NCBI GenBank assembly: GCA_030770545.1
Contig: CM061096.1
Location: forward strand, 17,421,001 to 17,485,000
DNA length: 64,000 nt
Source: Macropodus opercularis
Taxonomy: Eukaryota; Chordata; Actinopteri; Anabantiformes; Osphronemidae
Direction of reading: 5' to 3'
Both the position numbers and the translations under genes were made by a program. Below are positions 35,026 to 46,257 of the stretch, piece after piece. The notes under the pieces were generated by a model. The model was not told the DNA's origin. It did not search any database and worked only from the letters and a program-made list of their open reading frames with translations. Positions within the stretch are counted from its first letter, which is position 1; each line of letters opens with the position of its first letter.

Positions 35026-36189
35026 GTGAGCTTTGCCATTTTTTTGGATTTGTTCCTCCTAGTTTGATTGCTTTTGGTCTTAGAGACATTTTCAAGTTCT
35101 CCGTTTGGGATTTCAATCGTTAGGGTTAGGTACAGGGATCCCACGGTTAGGTTTAGGGGAATGCCCAGGTGAGGGATAAGAGTTAATTTAGTTGTTAGAG
35201 TCCTAGTTTGGAGTCTAACGGTTAGGTTTAGGCATGAGGCCCCTATGGTTAGGGTTAGTAGGAAGCCAAGGTTGAGGTTAAGTTGTTGCTAATGTGCCAG
35301 GTTGGGTTTAGGCATTGAGTTCTACTTGTTAGGTTTAGGATAAGTCACATGTTAGGGTTTAGACAGTTTGGTCTAAGTTACTTTGAACTAAATAGTGAGG
35401 ACATATCATCAGTAGTGTACCTTAGGTTCATCGGGCGTTTCGGCCATTTACCACTAGACACCCTCCCCTAAGGGCGGCCCCCTGGGGTGATCAAGTCCCA
35501 GGGTATGTCCTCTTAGCCAATTGGTTTGTTTTAGAGGTGGCACATTAAATTTAGCGTAATCAAGGTTTGAATTGATAGTTAATTTAGATTGATCAGAGTG
35601 AATTGGTTAAGTTAAGAAGGTCAATAGGTCAGAATTAAGGTTAAATTGAGTTTCTAGGTGTAAAGAGTTTAAGTTTTTCTGTCTAGGAGGATTTGGATTC
35701 TAAGAGGTCAAAAGGTCAGGTAGGATGAATTAATATTAAGGCCAGATTTGAACTAATTTTAGTTTTCTCTCTGTTCAGTTGTTCCAGGTGGAGTCCTCTT
35801 CTTCAGGAGAGTTGAGATTTCCTGTCCAGGAGGATTTGGATTCCGGGGGTCAAAAGGTCAGGTAAGGATTTGGATTAAAATTCAATTTAGGGTTAATATT
35901 AAAGACCAGATTTGAACTAATTTCTGTTTTTTCTGTCCAATTGTTCCAGGTGGAGTCCTCTTCTTCCAGTGGGGGTTCCTCCGTCAGTCTTCACGTGTGG
36001 TGCAGCATGTGCTGTGCATGAGCGGAGCTATCCTCCATAGAAGACTCGGCCACGTTTAAGGTCCTTGACGCCGTGGACCACCACATCCCGCGTGCTGTCC
36101 TAGTGGACCCGGGAGGGCCGTCTACTTACCCCTTGTTCAGGTTGAGATTGGTTGTTGGCACCGTTAGGTTACTCCAATCTGCCCAGACA

Positions 36190-36510
36190 AGGTTGAGAGG
36201 TGGGTCTCGTCTTCTTCGGTCTTGCCGTTAACGGGAGCGGGACCGGCACTCGGGGAGCTCCGGGACAAGCTGTCGCCCGCCCGGCTCGACCCGAACGTCG
36301 GCTCGCTCCCTCCCCTGAGCACTTCCCCGGTGGAGACGGCGCTCATTCTACGGTGGCTAGGGGAAAAGGGCCACCCGGGGCAGCGCCCCGAGCGGATAAC
36401 CCTATCCCCGTCCCCGAGCGCTCCCTCCGGAGAACTACCAGGTTCAGCAAGCGTTGCTTCACCATCATTCCCCGGTGGAAGGCGCCCATGCTAGCAGGGT
36501 CTAGAGTAAC
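36190..36510 (+). other. CpG-rich block of satellite unit A (recurs in every unit)
   Basis: About 300 bp dense in CpG (GGGAGCGGGACCGGCACTCG, CCGCCCGGCTCGACCCGAACG, GCAGCGCCCCGAGCGG). It differs sharply from the AT-rich DNA before it. Counterparts begin near 39,674, 43,842, 47,472, 50,780, 54,264, 58,432 and 62,062. Frames on both strands stay open because of the composition. I do not read a protein here. Confidence 0.8.
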
Positions 36511-37243
36511 CACCCAGGGGGAGTATTCCTGGTGGTGGAGCGTACCTCCAGCTAGTCTGGAAGCCCCCACGCTTCGACCAGGCTCCCCCCTATGCTAACC
36601 TGTCTGCCTACCCCAAGCTGGCTAAGGAATGGTGCTCTGGAGTCGCTGCGGGTCCCTCGTAGAACTCCCTCTGGGGGTCTCTGGTGTTGAAGCTCTCAAA
36701 AGAGCTCAGAGACAGTTCTTCAGAGTCAATCTGGCAGTCTCTGGGGATCTTCAGCACGGAGGCCGAGGTTCTCCCGGGTGTACTTGGGGGGCGATTTTCG
36801 GGGGGTCTCCATGTTTTGAAGCAGCGTTTTCGGTTATGGTGTCAATTTTTGCAGATGCATCATGGGTAATATGCAAATTTTTAGGGGCGTGGTTGGACTT
36901 CCGGGTTAGAATTGGCGTTAGGGTTAGGGTTAGCGTTCTCGGCTAGGGTTAGGGTTAGAGTTTTTAGGTCTGTTTTCTGAAAGCTAAGGGCTAATTTGTT
37001 GAGTTTAGCATTGTATTAGCTGCCCCAGTCCATTGGTGTATCGTAGGTCTGATGGGTCGCCGGTCAGGGCTAGACCAGAACCGAGTTCTAGGTCTTGGGT
37101 CATTTGGACACCTAGGGTGAGGCACCTAATGATTATTGGATTTAAGTTGAGCTAATTGAATTTAAACTAGACTGGACTGATGTGGTTGTCCAAGTTCCCG
37201 GGGTTTGGTGTCCTTTTCCGTTATTTCCTCTTCATCCTTGTAG

Positions 37244-38240
37244 GTCTTGGTGCCACACCACGAGGAGCAGAATCGGAAAGGAGTTCCGCAGGGAAAGGAA
37301 GTGGGTGTACATCGTTATACTAACACCACAACCCCGCCGGATTAGGCGCCACCTGCATCCCTCCTCCCTCTTCCGTCCCGTGGGGGGAAGTGGGAGGTTG
37401 GAGGAAAAATTCATTGTCTTCTGGTTTTTTAGGTTTTTCAGGCCCTCGCCACGAGGAGCAGAATCGGAAAGGAGTTCCGCAGGGATAGGAAGTGGGTGTA
37501 CATCGTTATACTAACACCACAACCCCGCCGGATTAGGCGCCACCTGCATCCCTCCCCCCTCTTCCGTCCCGTGGGGGGAAGTGGGAGGTTGGAGGAGAAA
37601 AAAGAAAAAAGAAAAAGTGAGTCCATTAGGTGTGTTTTCCAGGATCTTCTGTCTTTAGGTTTCCCGGGCCCTCACCACGAGGAGCAGAATCGGAAAGGAG
37701 TTCCGCAGGGAAAGGAAGTGGGTGTACATCGTTATACTAACACCACAACCCCGCCGGATTAGGCGCCACCTGCATCCCTCCTCCCTCTTCCGTCCCGTGG
37801 GGGGAAGTGGGAGGTTGGAGGAGAAAAAAGAAAAAGGAAAAAGTGAGTCCATTAGGTGTGTTTTCCAGGATCTTCTGTCTTTAGGTTTCCCGGGCCCTCA
37901 CCACGAGGAGCAGAATCGGAAAGGAGTTCCGCAGGGAAAGGAAGTGGGTGTACATCGTTATACTAACACCACAACCCCGCCGGATTAGGCGCCACCTGCA
38001 TCCCTCCTCCCTCTTCCGTCCCGTGGGGGGAAGTGGGAGGTTGGAGGAAAAATTCATTGTCTTCTGGTTTTTTAGGTTTTTCAGGCCCTCGCCACGAGGA
38101 GCAGAATCGGAAAGGAGTTCCGCAGGGATAGGAAGTGGGTGTACATCGTTATACTAACACCACAACCCCGCCGGATTAGGCGCCACCTGCATCCCTCCTC
38201 CCTCTTCCGTCCCGTGGGGGGAAGATGGAGGTTGGAGGTA
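37244..38240 (+). repeat. Sub-repeat array of unit A (5 copies, spacing 191/226/226/191)
   Basis: Copies anchored on CCACGAGGAGCAGAATCGG at 37,261, 37,452, 37,678, 37,904 and 38,095 (position of CGA). Each copy contains GTACATCGTTATACTAAC and CGTCCCGTGGGGGGAAG. Linkers come in two kinds: a long one (GAGGAGAAAAAAGAAAA…GTGAGTCC) and a short one (GAGGAAAAATTCATTGTC). Confidence 0.95.
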
Positions 38241-38297
38241 CTTGTGAGTAACTCTTTTTTAGTTTTCAGAGGAACAGGTTGTCCGATGGCTCTGGCT

Positions 38298-41200
38298 GGG
38301 TTAGGTGTATGAGTTTTTTCTCAATGACTCCCCCCACTCTAGTCCTTTAGAGTAGAGCAGTTTGGTGTGGAGAGCCAAGGGCAAGGCACGGGCCGACGCT
38401 TGTCACTCATGTTCCTCGATACTTGAGTTACTCTTGTGTTTTGCAGATTCCTTTATATGGTCAAAGCGTCCTCTGCAGCCCCCAGGAGGCCGTGAGACAG
38501 CTGCAAAGGGTGAGCTTTGCCATTTTTTTGGATTTGTTCCTCCTCGCTTGATTGCTTTCGGTCTTAGAGACATTTTCAAGTTCTCCGTTTGGGATTTCAA
38601 TCGTTAGGGTTAGGTACAGGGATCCCACGGTTAGGTTTAGGGGAATGCCCAGGTGAGGGATAAGAGTTAATTTAGTTGTTAGAGTCCTAGTTTGGAGTCT
38701 AACGGTTAGGTTTAGGCATGAGGCCCCTATGGTTAGGGTTAGTAGGAAGCCAAGGTTGAGGTTAAGTTGTTGCTAATGTGCCAGGTTGGGTTTAGGCATT
38801 GAGTTCTACTTGTTAGGTTTAGGATAAGTCACATGTTAGGGTTTAGACAGTTTGGTCTAAGTTACTTTGAACTAAATAGTGAGGACATATCATCAGTAGT
38901 GTACCTTAGGTTCATCGGGCGTTTCGGCCATTTACCACTAGACACCCTCCCCTAAGGGCGGCCCCCTGGGGTGATCAAGTCCCAGGGTATGTCCTCTTAG
39001 CCAATTGGTTTGTTTTAGAGGTGGCACATTAAATTTAGCGTAATCAAGGTTTGAATTGATAGTTAATTTAGATTGATCAGAGTGAATTGGTTAAGTTAAG
39101 AAGGTCAATAGGTCAGAATTAAGGTTAAATTGAGTTTCTAGGTGTAAAGAGTTTAAGTTTTTCTGTCTAGGAGGATTTGGATTCTAAGAGGTCAAAAGGT
39201 CAGGTAGGATGAATTAATATTAAGGCCAGATTTGAACTAATTTTAGTTTTCTCTCTGTTCAGTTGTTCCAGGTGGAGTCCTCTTCTTCAGGAGAGTTGAG
39301 ATTTCCTGTCCAGGAGGATTTGGATTCCGGGGGTCAAAAGGTCAGGTAAGGATTTGGATTAAAATTCAATTTAGGGTTAATATTAAAGACCAGATTTGAA
39401 CTAATTTCTGTTTTTTCTGTCCAATTGTTCCAGGTGGAGTCCTCTTCTTCCAGTGGGGGTTCCTCCGTCAGTCTTCACGTGTGGTGCAGCATGTGCTGTG
39501 CATGAGCGGAGCTATCCTCCATAGAAGACTCGGCCACGTTTAAGGTCCTTGACGCCGTGGACCACCACATCCCGCGTGCTGTCCTAGTGGACCCGGGAGG
39601 GCCGTCTACTTACCCCTTGTTCAGGTTGAGATTGGTTGTTGGCACCGTTAGGTTACTCCAATCTGCCCAGACAAGGTTGAGAGGTGGGTCTCGTCTTCTT
39701 CGGTCTTGCCGTTAACGGGAGCGGGACCGGCACTCGGGGAGCTCCGGGACAAGCTGTCGCCCGCCCGGCTCGACCCGAACGTCGGCTCGCTCCCTCCCCT
39801 GAGCACTTCCCCGGTGGAGACGGCGCTCATTCTACGGTGGCTAGGGGAAAAGGGCCACCCGGGGCAGCGCCCCGAGCGGATAACCCTATCCCCGTCCCCG
39901 AGCGCTCCCTCCGGAGAACTACCAGGTTCAGCAAGCGTTGCTTCACCATCATTCCCCGGTGGAAGGCGCCCATGCTAGCAGGGTCTAGAGTAACCACCCA
40001 GGGGGAGTATTCCTGGTGGTGGAGCGTACCTCCAGCTAGTCTGGAAGCCCCCACGCTTCGACCAGGCTCCCCCCTATGCTAACCTGTCTGCCTACCCCAA
40101 GCTGGCTAAGGAATGGTGCTCTGGAGTCGCTGCGGGTCCCTCGTAGAACTCCCTCTGGGGGTCTCTGGTGTTGAAGCTCTCAAAAGAGCTCAGAGACAGT
40201 TCTTCAGAGTCAATCTGGCAGTCTCTGGGGATCTTCAGCACGGAGGCCGAGGTTCTCCCGGGTGTACTTGGGGGGCGATTTTCGGGGGGTCTCCATGTTT
40301 TGAAGCAGCGTTTTCGGTTATGGTGTCAATTTTTGCAGATGCATCATGGGTAATATGCAAATTTTTAGGGGCGTGGTTGGACTTCCGGGTTAGAATTGGC
40401 GTTAGGGTTAGGGTTAGCGTTCTCGGCTAGGGTTAGGGTTAGAGTTTTTAGGTCTGTTTTCTGAAAGCTAAGGGCTAATTTGTTGAGTTTAGCATTGTAT
40501 TAGCTGCCCCAGTCCATTGGTGTATCGTAGGTCTGATGGGTCGCCGGTCAGGGCTAGACCAGAACCGAGTTCTAGGTCTTGGGTCATTTGGACACCTAGG
40601 GTGAGGCACCTAATGATTATTGGATTTAAGTTGAGCTAATTGAATTTAAACTAGACTGGACTGATGTGGTTGTCCAAGTTCCCGGGGTTTGGTGTCCTTT
40701 TCCGTTATTTCCTCTTCATCCTTGTAGGTCTTGGTGCCACACCACGAGGAGCAGAATCGGAAAGGAGTTCCGCAGGGAAAGGAAGTGGGTGTACATCGTT
40801 ATACTAACACCACAACCCCGCCGGATTAGGCGCCACCTGCATCCCTCCTCCCTCTTCCGTCCCGTGGGGGGAAGTGGGAGGTTGGAGGAGAAAAAAAGAG
40901 AAAAATAGGGGGTGAGTTCCTTAGGTGTCTTTTTCCATGGCTTTCTTCTGTTTTTAGGTTTCCCGGGCCCTCACCACGAGGAGCAGAATCGGAAAGGAGT
41001 TCCGCAGGGATAGGAAGTGGGTGTACATCGTTATACTAACACCACAACCCCGCCGGATTAGGCGCCACCTGCATCCCTCCCCCCTCTTCCGTCCCGTGGG
41101 GGGAAGTGGGAGGTTGGAGGAGAAAAAAGAAAAAAGAAAAAGTGAGTCCATTAGGTGTGTTTTCCAGGATCTTCTGTCTTTAGGTTTCCCGGGCCCTCAC

Positions 41201-42465
41201 CACGAGGAGCAGAATCGGAAAGGAGTTCCGCAGGGAAAGGAAGTGGGTGTACATCGTTATACTAACACCACAACCCCGCCGGATTAGGCGCCACCTGCAT
41301 CCCTCCTCCCTCTTCCGTCCCGTGGGGGGAAGTGGGAGGTTGGAGGAGAAAAAAGAAAAAGGAAAAAGTGAGTCCATTAGGTGTGTTTTCCAGGATCTTC
41401 TGTCTTTAGGTTTCCCGGGCCCTCACCACGAGGAGCAGAATCGGAAAGGAGTTCCGCAGGGAAAGGAAGTGGGTGTACATCGTTATACTAACACCACAAC
41501 CCCGCCGGATTAGGCGCCACCTGCATCCCTCCTCCCTCTTCCGTCCCGTGGGGGGAAGTGGGAGGTTGGAGGAAAAATTCATTGTCTTCTGGTTTTTTAG
41601 GTTTTTCAGGCCCTCGCCACGAGGAGCAGAATCGGAAAGGAGTTCCGCAGGGATAGGAAGTGGGTGTACATCGTTATACTAACACCACAACCCCGCCGGA
41701 TTAGGCGCCACCTGCATCCCTCCCCCCTCTTCCGTCCCGTGGGGGGAAGTGGGAGGTTGGAGGAGAAAAAAGAAAAAAGAAAAAGTGAGTCCATTAGGTG
41801 TGTTTTCCAGGATCTTCTGTCTTTAGGTTTCCCGGGCCCTCACCACGAGGAGCAGAATCGGAAAGGAGTTCCGCAGGGAAAGGAAGTGGGTGTACATCGT
41901 TATACTAACACCACAACCCCGCCGGATTAGGCGCCACCTGCATCCCTCCTCCCTCTTCCGTCCCGTGGGGGGAAGTGGGAGGTTGGAGGAGAAAAAAGAA
42001 AAAGGAAAAAGTGAGTCCATTAGGTGTGTTTTCCAGGATCTTCTGTCTTTAGGTTTCCCGGGCCCTCACCACGAGGAGCAGAATCGGAAAGGAGTTCCGC
42101 AGGGAAAGGAAGTGGGTGTACATCGTTATACTAACACCACAACCCCGCCGGATTAGGCGCCACCTGCATCCCTCCTCCCTCTTCCGTCCCGTGGGGGGAA
42201 GTGGGAGGTTGGAGGAAAAATTCATTGTCTTCTGGTTTTTTAGGTTTTTCAGGCCCTCGCCACGAGGAGCAGAATCGGAAAGGAGTTCCGCAGGGATAGG
42301 AAGTGGGTGTACATCGTTATACTAACACCACAACCCCGCCGGATTAGGCGCCACCTGCATCCCTCCTCCCTCTTCCGTCCCGTGGGGGGAAGATGGAGGT
42401 TGGAGGTACTTGTGAGTAACTCTTTTTTAGTTTTCAGAGGAACAGGTTGTCCGATGGCTCTGGCT
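38298..42465 (+). repeat. Satellite unit B
   Basis: 4168 bp. The body up to the array matches unit A. The extra 684 bp is entirely in the array (40,728-42,408), which has eight sub-repeats spaced 232/226/226/191/226/226/191. The 226/226/191 triplet (643 bp) is duplicated, so the array grew in multi-copy steps. Confidence 0.95.
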
Positions 42466-45400
42466 GGGTTAGGTGTATGAGTTTTTTCTCAATGACTCCC
42501 CCCACTCTAGTCCTTTAGAGTAGAGCAGTTTGGTGTGGAGAGCCAAGGGCAAGGCACGGGCCGACGCTTGTCACTCATGTTCCTCGATACTTGAGTTACT
42601 CTTGTGTTTTGCAGATTCCTTTATATGGTCAAAGCGTCCTCTGCAGCCCCCAGGAGGCCGTGAGACAGCTGCAAAGGGTGAGCTTTGCCATTTTTTTGGA
42701 TTTGTTCCTCCTCGCTTGATTGCTTTCGGTCTTAGAGACATTTTCAAGTTCTCCGTTTGGGATTTCAATCGTTAGGGTTAGGTACAGGGATCCCACGGTT
42801 AGGTTTAGGGGAATGCCCAGGTGAGGGATAAGAGTTAATTTAGTTGTTAGAGTCCTAGTTTGGAGTCTAACGGTTAGGTTTAGGCATGAGGCCCCTATGG
42901 TTAGGGTTAGTAGGAAGCCAAGGTTGAGGTTAAGTTGTTGCTAATGTGCCAGGTTGGGTTTAGGCATTGAGTTCTACTTGTTAGGTTTAGGATAAGTCAC
43001 ATGTTAGGGTTTAGACAGTTTGGTCTAAGTTACTTTGAACTAAATAGTGAGGACATATCATCAGTAGTGTACCTTAGGTTCATCGGGCGTTTCGGCCATT
43101 TACCACTAGACACCCTCCCCTAAGGGCGGCCCCCTGGGGTGATCAAGTCCCAGGGTATGTCCTCTTAGCCAATTGGTTTGTTTTAGAGGTGGCACATTAA
43201 ATTTAGCGTAATCAAGGTTTGAATTGATAGTTAATTTAGATTGATCAGAGTGAATTGGTTAAGTTAAGAAGGTCAATAGGTCAGAATTAAGGTTAAATTG
43301 AGTTTCTAGGTGTAAAGAGTTTAAGTTTTTCTGTCTAGGAGGATTTGGATTCTAAGAGGTCAAAAGGTCAGGTAGGATGAATTAATATTAAGGCCAGATT
43401 TGAACTAATTTTAGTTTTCTCTCTGTTCAGTTGTTCCAGGTGGAGTCCTCTTCTTCAGGAGAGTTGAGATTTCCTGTCCAGGAGGATTTGGATTCCGGGG
43501 GTCAAAAGGTCAGGTAAGGATTTGGATTAAAATTCAATTTAGGGTTAATATTAAAGACCAGATTTGAACTAATTTCTGTTTTTTCTGTCCAATTGTTCCA
43601 GGTGGAGTCCTCTTCTTCCAGTGGGGGTTCCTCCGTCAGTCTTCACGTGTGGTGCAGCATGTGCTGTGCATGAGCGGAGCTATCCTCCATAGAAGACTCG
43701 GCCACGTTTAAGGTCCTTGACGCCGTGGACCACCACATCCCGCGTGCTGTCCTAGTGGACCCGGGAGGGCCGTCTACTTACCCCTTGTTCAGGTTGAGAT
43801 TGGTTGTTGGCACCGTTAGGTTACTCCAATCTGCCCAGACAAGGTTGAGAGGTGGGTCTCGTCTTCTTCGGTCTTGCCGTTAACGGGAGCGGGACCGGCA
43901 CTCGGGGAGCTCCGGGACAAGCTGTCGCCCGCCCGGCTCGACCCGAACGTCGGCTCGCTCCCTCCCCTGAGCACTTCCCCGGTGGAGACGGCGCTCATTC
44001 TACGGTGGCTAGGGGAAAAGGGCCACCCGGGGCAGCGCCCCGAGCGGATAACCCTATCCCCGTCCCCGAGCGCTCCCTCCGGAGAACTACCAGGTTCAGC
44101 AAGCGTTGCTTCACCATCATTCCCCGGTGGAAGGCGCCCATGCTAGCAGGGTCTAGAGTAACCACCCAGGGGGAGTATTCCTGGTGGTGGAGCGTACCTC
44201 CAGCTAGTCTGGAAGCCCCCACGCTTCGACCAGGCTCCCCCCTATGCTAACCTGTCTGCCTACCCCAAGCTGGCTAAGGAATGGTGCTCTGGAGTCGCTG
44301 CGGGTCCCTCGTAGAACTCCCTCTGGGGGTCTCTGGTGTTGAAGCTCTCAAAAGAGCTCAGAGACAGTTCTTCAGAGTCAATCTGGCAGTCTCTGGGGAT
44401 CTTCAGCACGGAGGCCGAGGTTCTCCCGGGTGTACTTGGGGGGCGATTTTCGGGGGGTCTCCATGTTTTGAAGCAGCGTTTTCGGTTATGGTGTCAATTT
44501 TTGCAGATGCATCATGGGTAATATGCAAATTTTTAGGGGCGTGGTTGGACTTCCGGGTTAGAATTGGCGTTAGGGTTAGGGTTAGCGTTCTCGGCTAGGG
44601 TTAGGGTTAGCGTTCTCAGCTAGGGTTAGGGTTAGGGTTTTTAGGTCTGTTTTCTGAAAGCTAAGGGCTAATTTGTTGAGTTTAGCATTGTATTAGCTGC
44701 CCCAGTCCATTGGTGTATCGTAGGTCTGATGGGTCGCCGGTCAGGGCTAGACCAGAACCGAGTTCTAGGTCTTGGGTCATTTGGACACCTAGGGTGAGGC
44801 ACCTAATGATTATTGGATTTAAGTTGAGCTAATTGAATTTAAACTAGACTGGACTGATGTGGTTGTCCAAGTTCCCGGGGTTTGGTGTTCTTTTCTGTTA
44901 TTTCCTCTTCATCCTTGTAGGTCTTGGTGCCACACCACGAGGAGCAGAATCGGAAAGGAGTTCCGCAGGGATAGGAAGTGGGTGTACATCGTTATACTAA
45001 CACCACAACCCCGCCGGATTAGGCGCCACCTGCATCCCTCCTCCCTCTTCCGTCCCGTGGGGGGAAGTGGGAGGTTGGAGGAGAAAAAAAGAGAAAAATA
45101 GGGGGTGAGTTCCTTAGGTGTCTTTTTTCATGGCTTTCTTCTGTTTTTTAGGTTTCCCGGGCCCTCACCACGAGGAGCAGAATCGGAAAGGAGTTCCGCA
45201 GGGAAAGGAAGTGGGTGTACATCGTTATACTAACACCACAACCCCGCCGGATTAGGCGCCACCTGCATCCCTCCTCCCTCTTCCGTCCCGTGGGGGGAAG
45301 TGGGAGGTTGGAGGAGAAAAAAAGAGAAAAATAGGGGGTGAGTTCCTTAGGTGTCTTTTTTCATGGCTTTCTTCTGTTTTTTAGGTTTCCCGGGCCCTCA

Positions 45401-46257
45401 CCACGAGGAGCAGAATCGGAAAGGAGTTCCGCAGGGAAAGGAAGTGGGTGTACATCGTTATACTAACACCACAACCCCGCCGGATTAGGCGCCACCTGCA
45501 TCCCTCCTCCCTCTTCCGTCCCGTGGGGGGAAGTGGGAGGTTGGAGGAGAAAAAAGAAAAAAGAAAAAGTGAGTCCATTAGGTGTGTTTTCCAGGATCTT
45601 CTGTCTTTAGGTTTCCCGGGCCCTCACCACGAGGAGCAGAATCGGAAAGGAGTTCCGCAGGGAAAGGAAGTGGGTGTACATCGTTATACTAACACCACAA
45701 CCCCGCCGGATTAGGCGCCACCTGCATCCCTCCCCCCTCTTCCGTCCCGTGGGGGGAAGTGGGAGGTTGGAGGAGAAAAAAGAAAAAAGAAAAAAGAAAA
45801 AGTGAGTCCATTAGGTGTGTTTTCCAGGATCTTCTGTCTTTAGGTTTCCCGGGCCCTCACCACGAGGAGCAGAATCGGAAAGGAGTTCCGCAGGGAAAGG
45901 AAGTGGGTGTACATCGTTATACTAACACCACAACCCCGCCGGATTAGGCGCCACCTGCATCCCTCCTCCCTCTTCCGTCCCGTGGGGGGAAGTGGGAGGT
46001 TGGAGGAAAAATTCCATGTGTCTTCTGTTTTTTAGGTTTTTCAGGCCCTCGCCACGAGGAGCAGAATCGGAAAGGAGTTCCGCAGGGATAGGAAGTGGGT
46101 GTACATCGTTATACTAACACCACAACCCCGCCGGATTAGGCGCCACCTGCATCCCTCCTCCCTCTTCCGTCCCGTGGGGGGAAGATGGAGGTTGGAGGTA
46201 CTTGTGAGTAACTCTTTTTTAGTTTTCAGAGGAACAGGTTGTCCGATGGCTCTGGCT
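42466..46257 (+). repeat. Satellite unit C
   Basis: 3792 bp. It has one additional 25-bp TTAGGG-containing segment (44,600-44,640 region; AGCGTTCTCAGCTAGGG motif duplicated). Its six sub-repeats (44,921-46,200) are spaced 233/233/226/233/192. Confidence 0.95.

Larger units (their letters stand above)
34814..38297 (+). repeat. Satellite unit A (first, edge copy)
   Basis: 3484 bp with five sub-repeats. It differs from the other units at only four sites I saw, all in the first 262 bases (34,906; 35,061; 35,063; 35,075), where the other seven units agree with each other. Landmarks: decayed telomeric DNA 35,120-35,400; 162-bp duplication (35,779 and 35,941); CpG-rich block 36,230-36,500; TTAGGG runs 36,918-36,955. 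Confidence 0.95.

Noticed and set aside
36200..36598. 132-codon open frame recurring in all satellite units, with overlapping frames on both strands
   Set aside because: Open frames arise from the CpG-rich composition. No domain or motif recognised, and the same interval is open in three frames.
37496..37762. 88-codon frame ending NTTTPPD repeated many times in the sub-repeat arrays
   Set aside because: Created by the sub-repeats. Sub-repeat spacing is not a multiple of three, so successive copies fall in different frames. Kept only as an exon-like hypothesis for the first copy.
37244..38240. CRISPR-like array of direct repeats
   Set aside because: Eukaryotic context, repeats of about 200 bp that are nearly contiguous, no short repeats with unique spacers.
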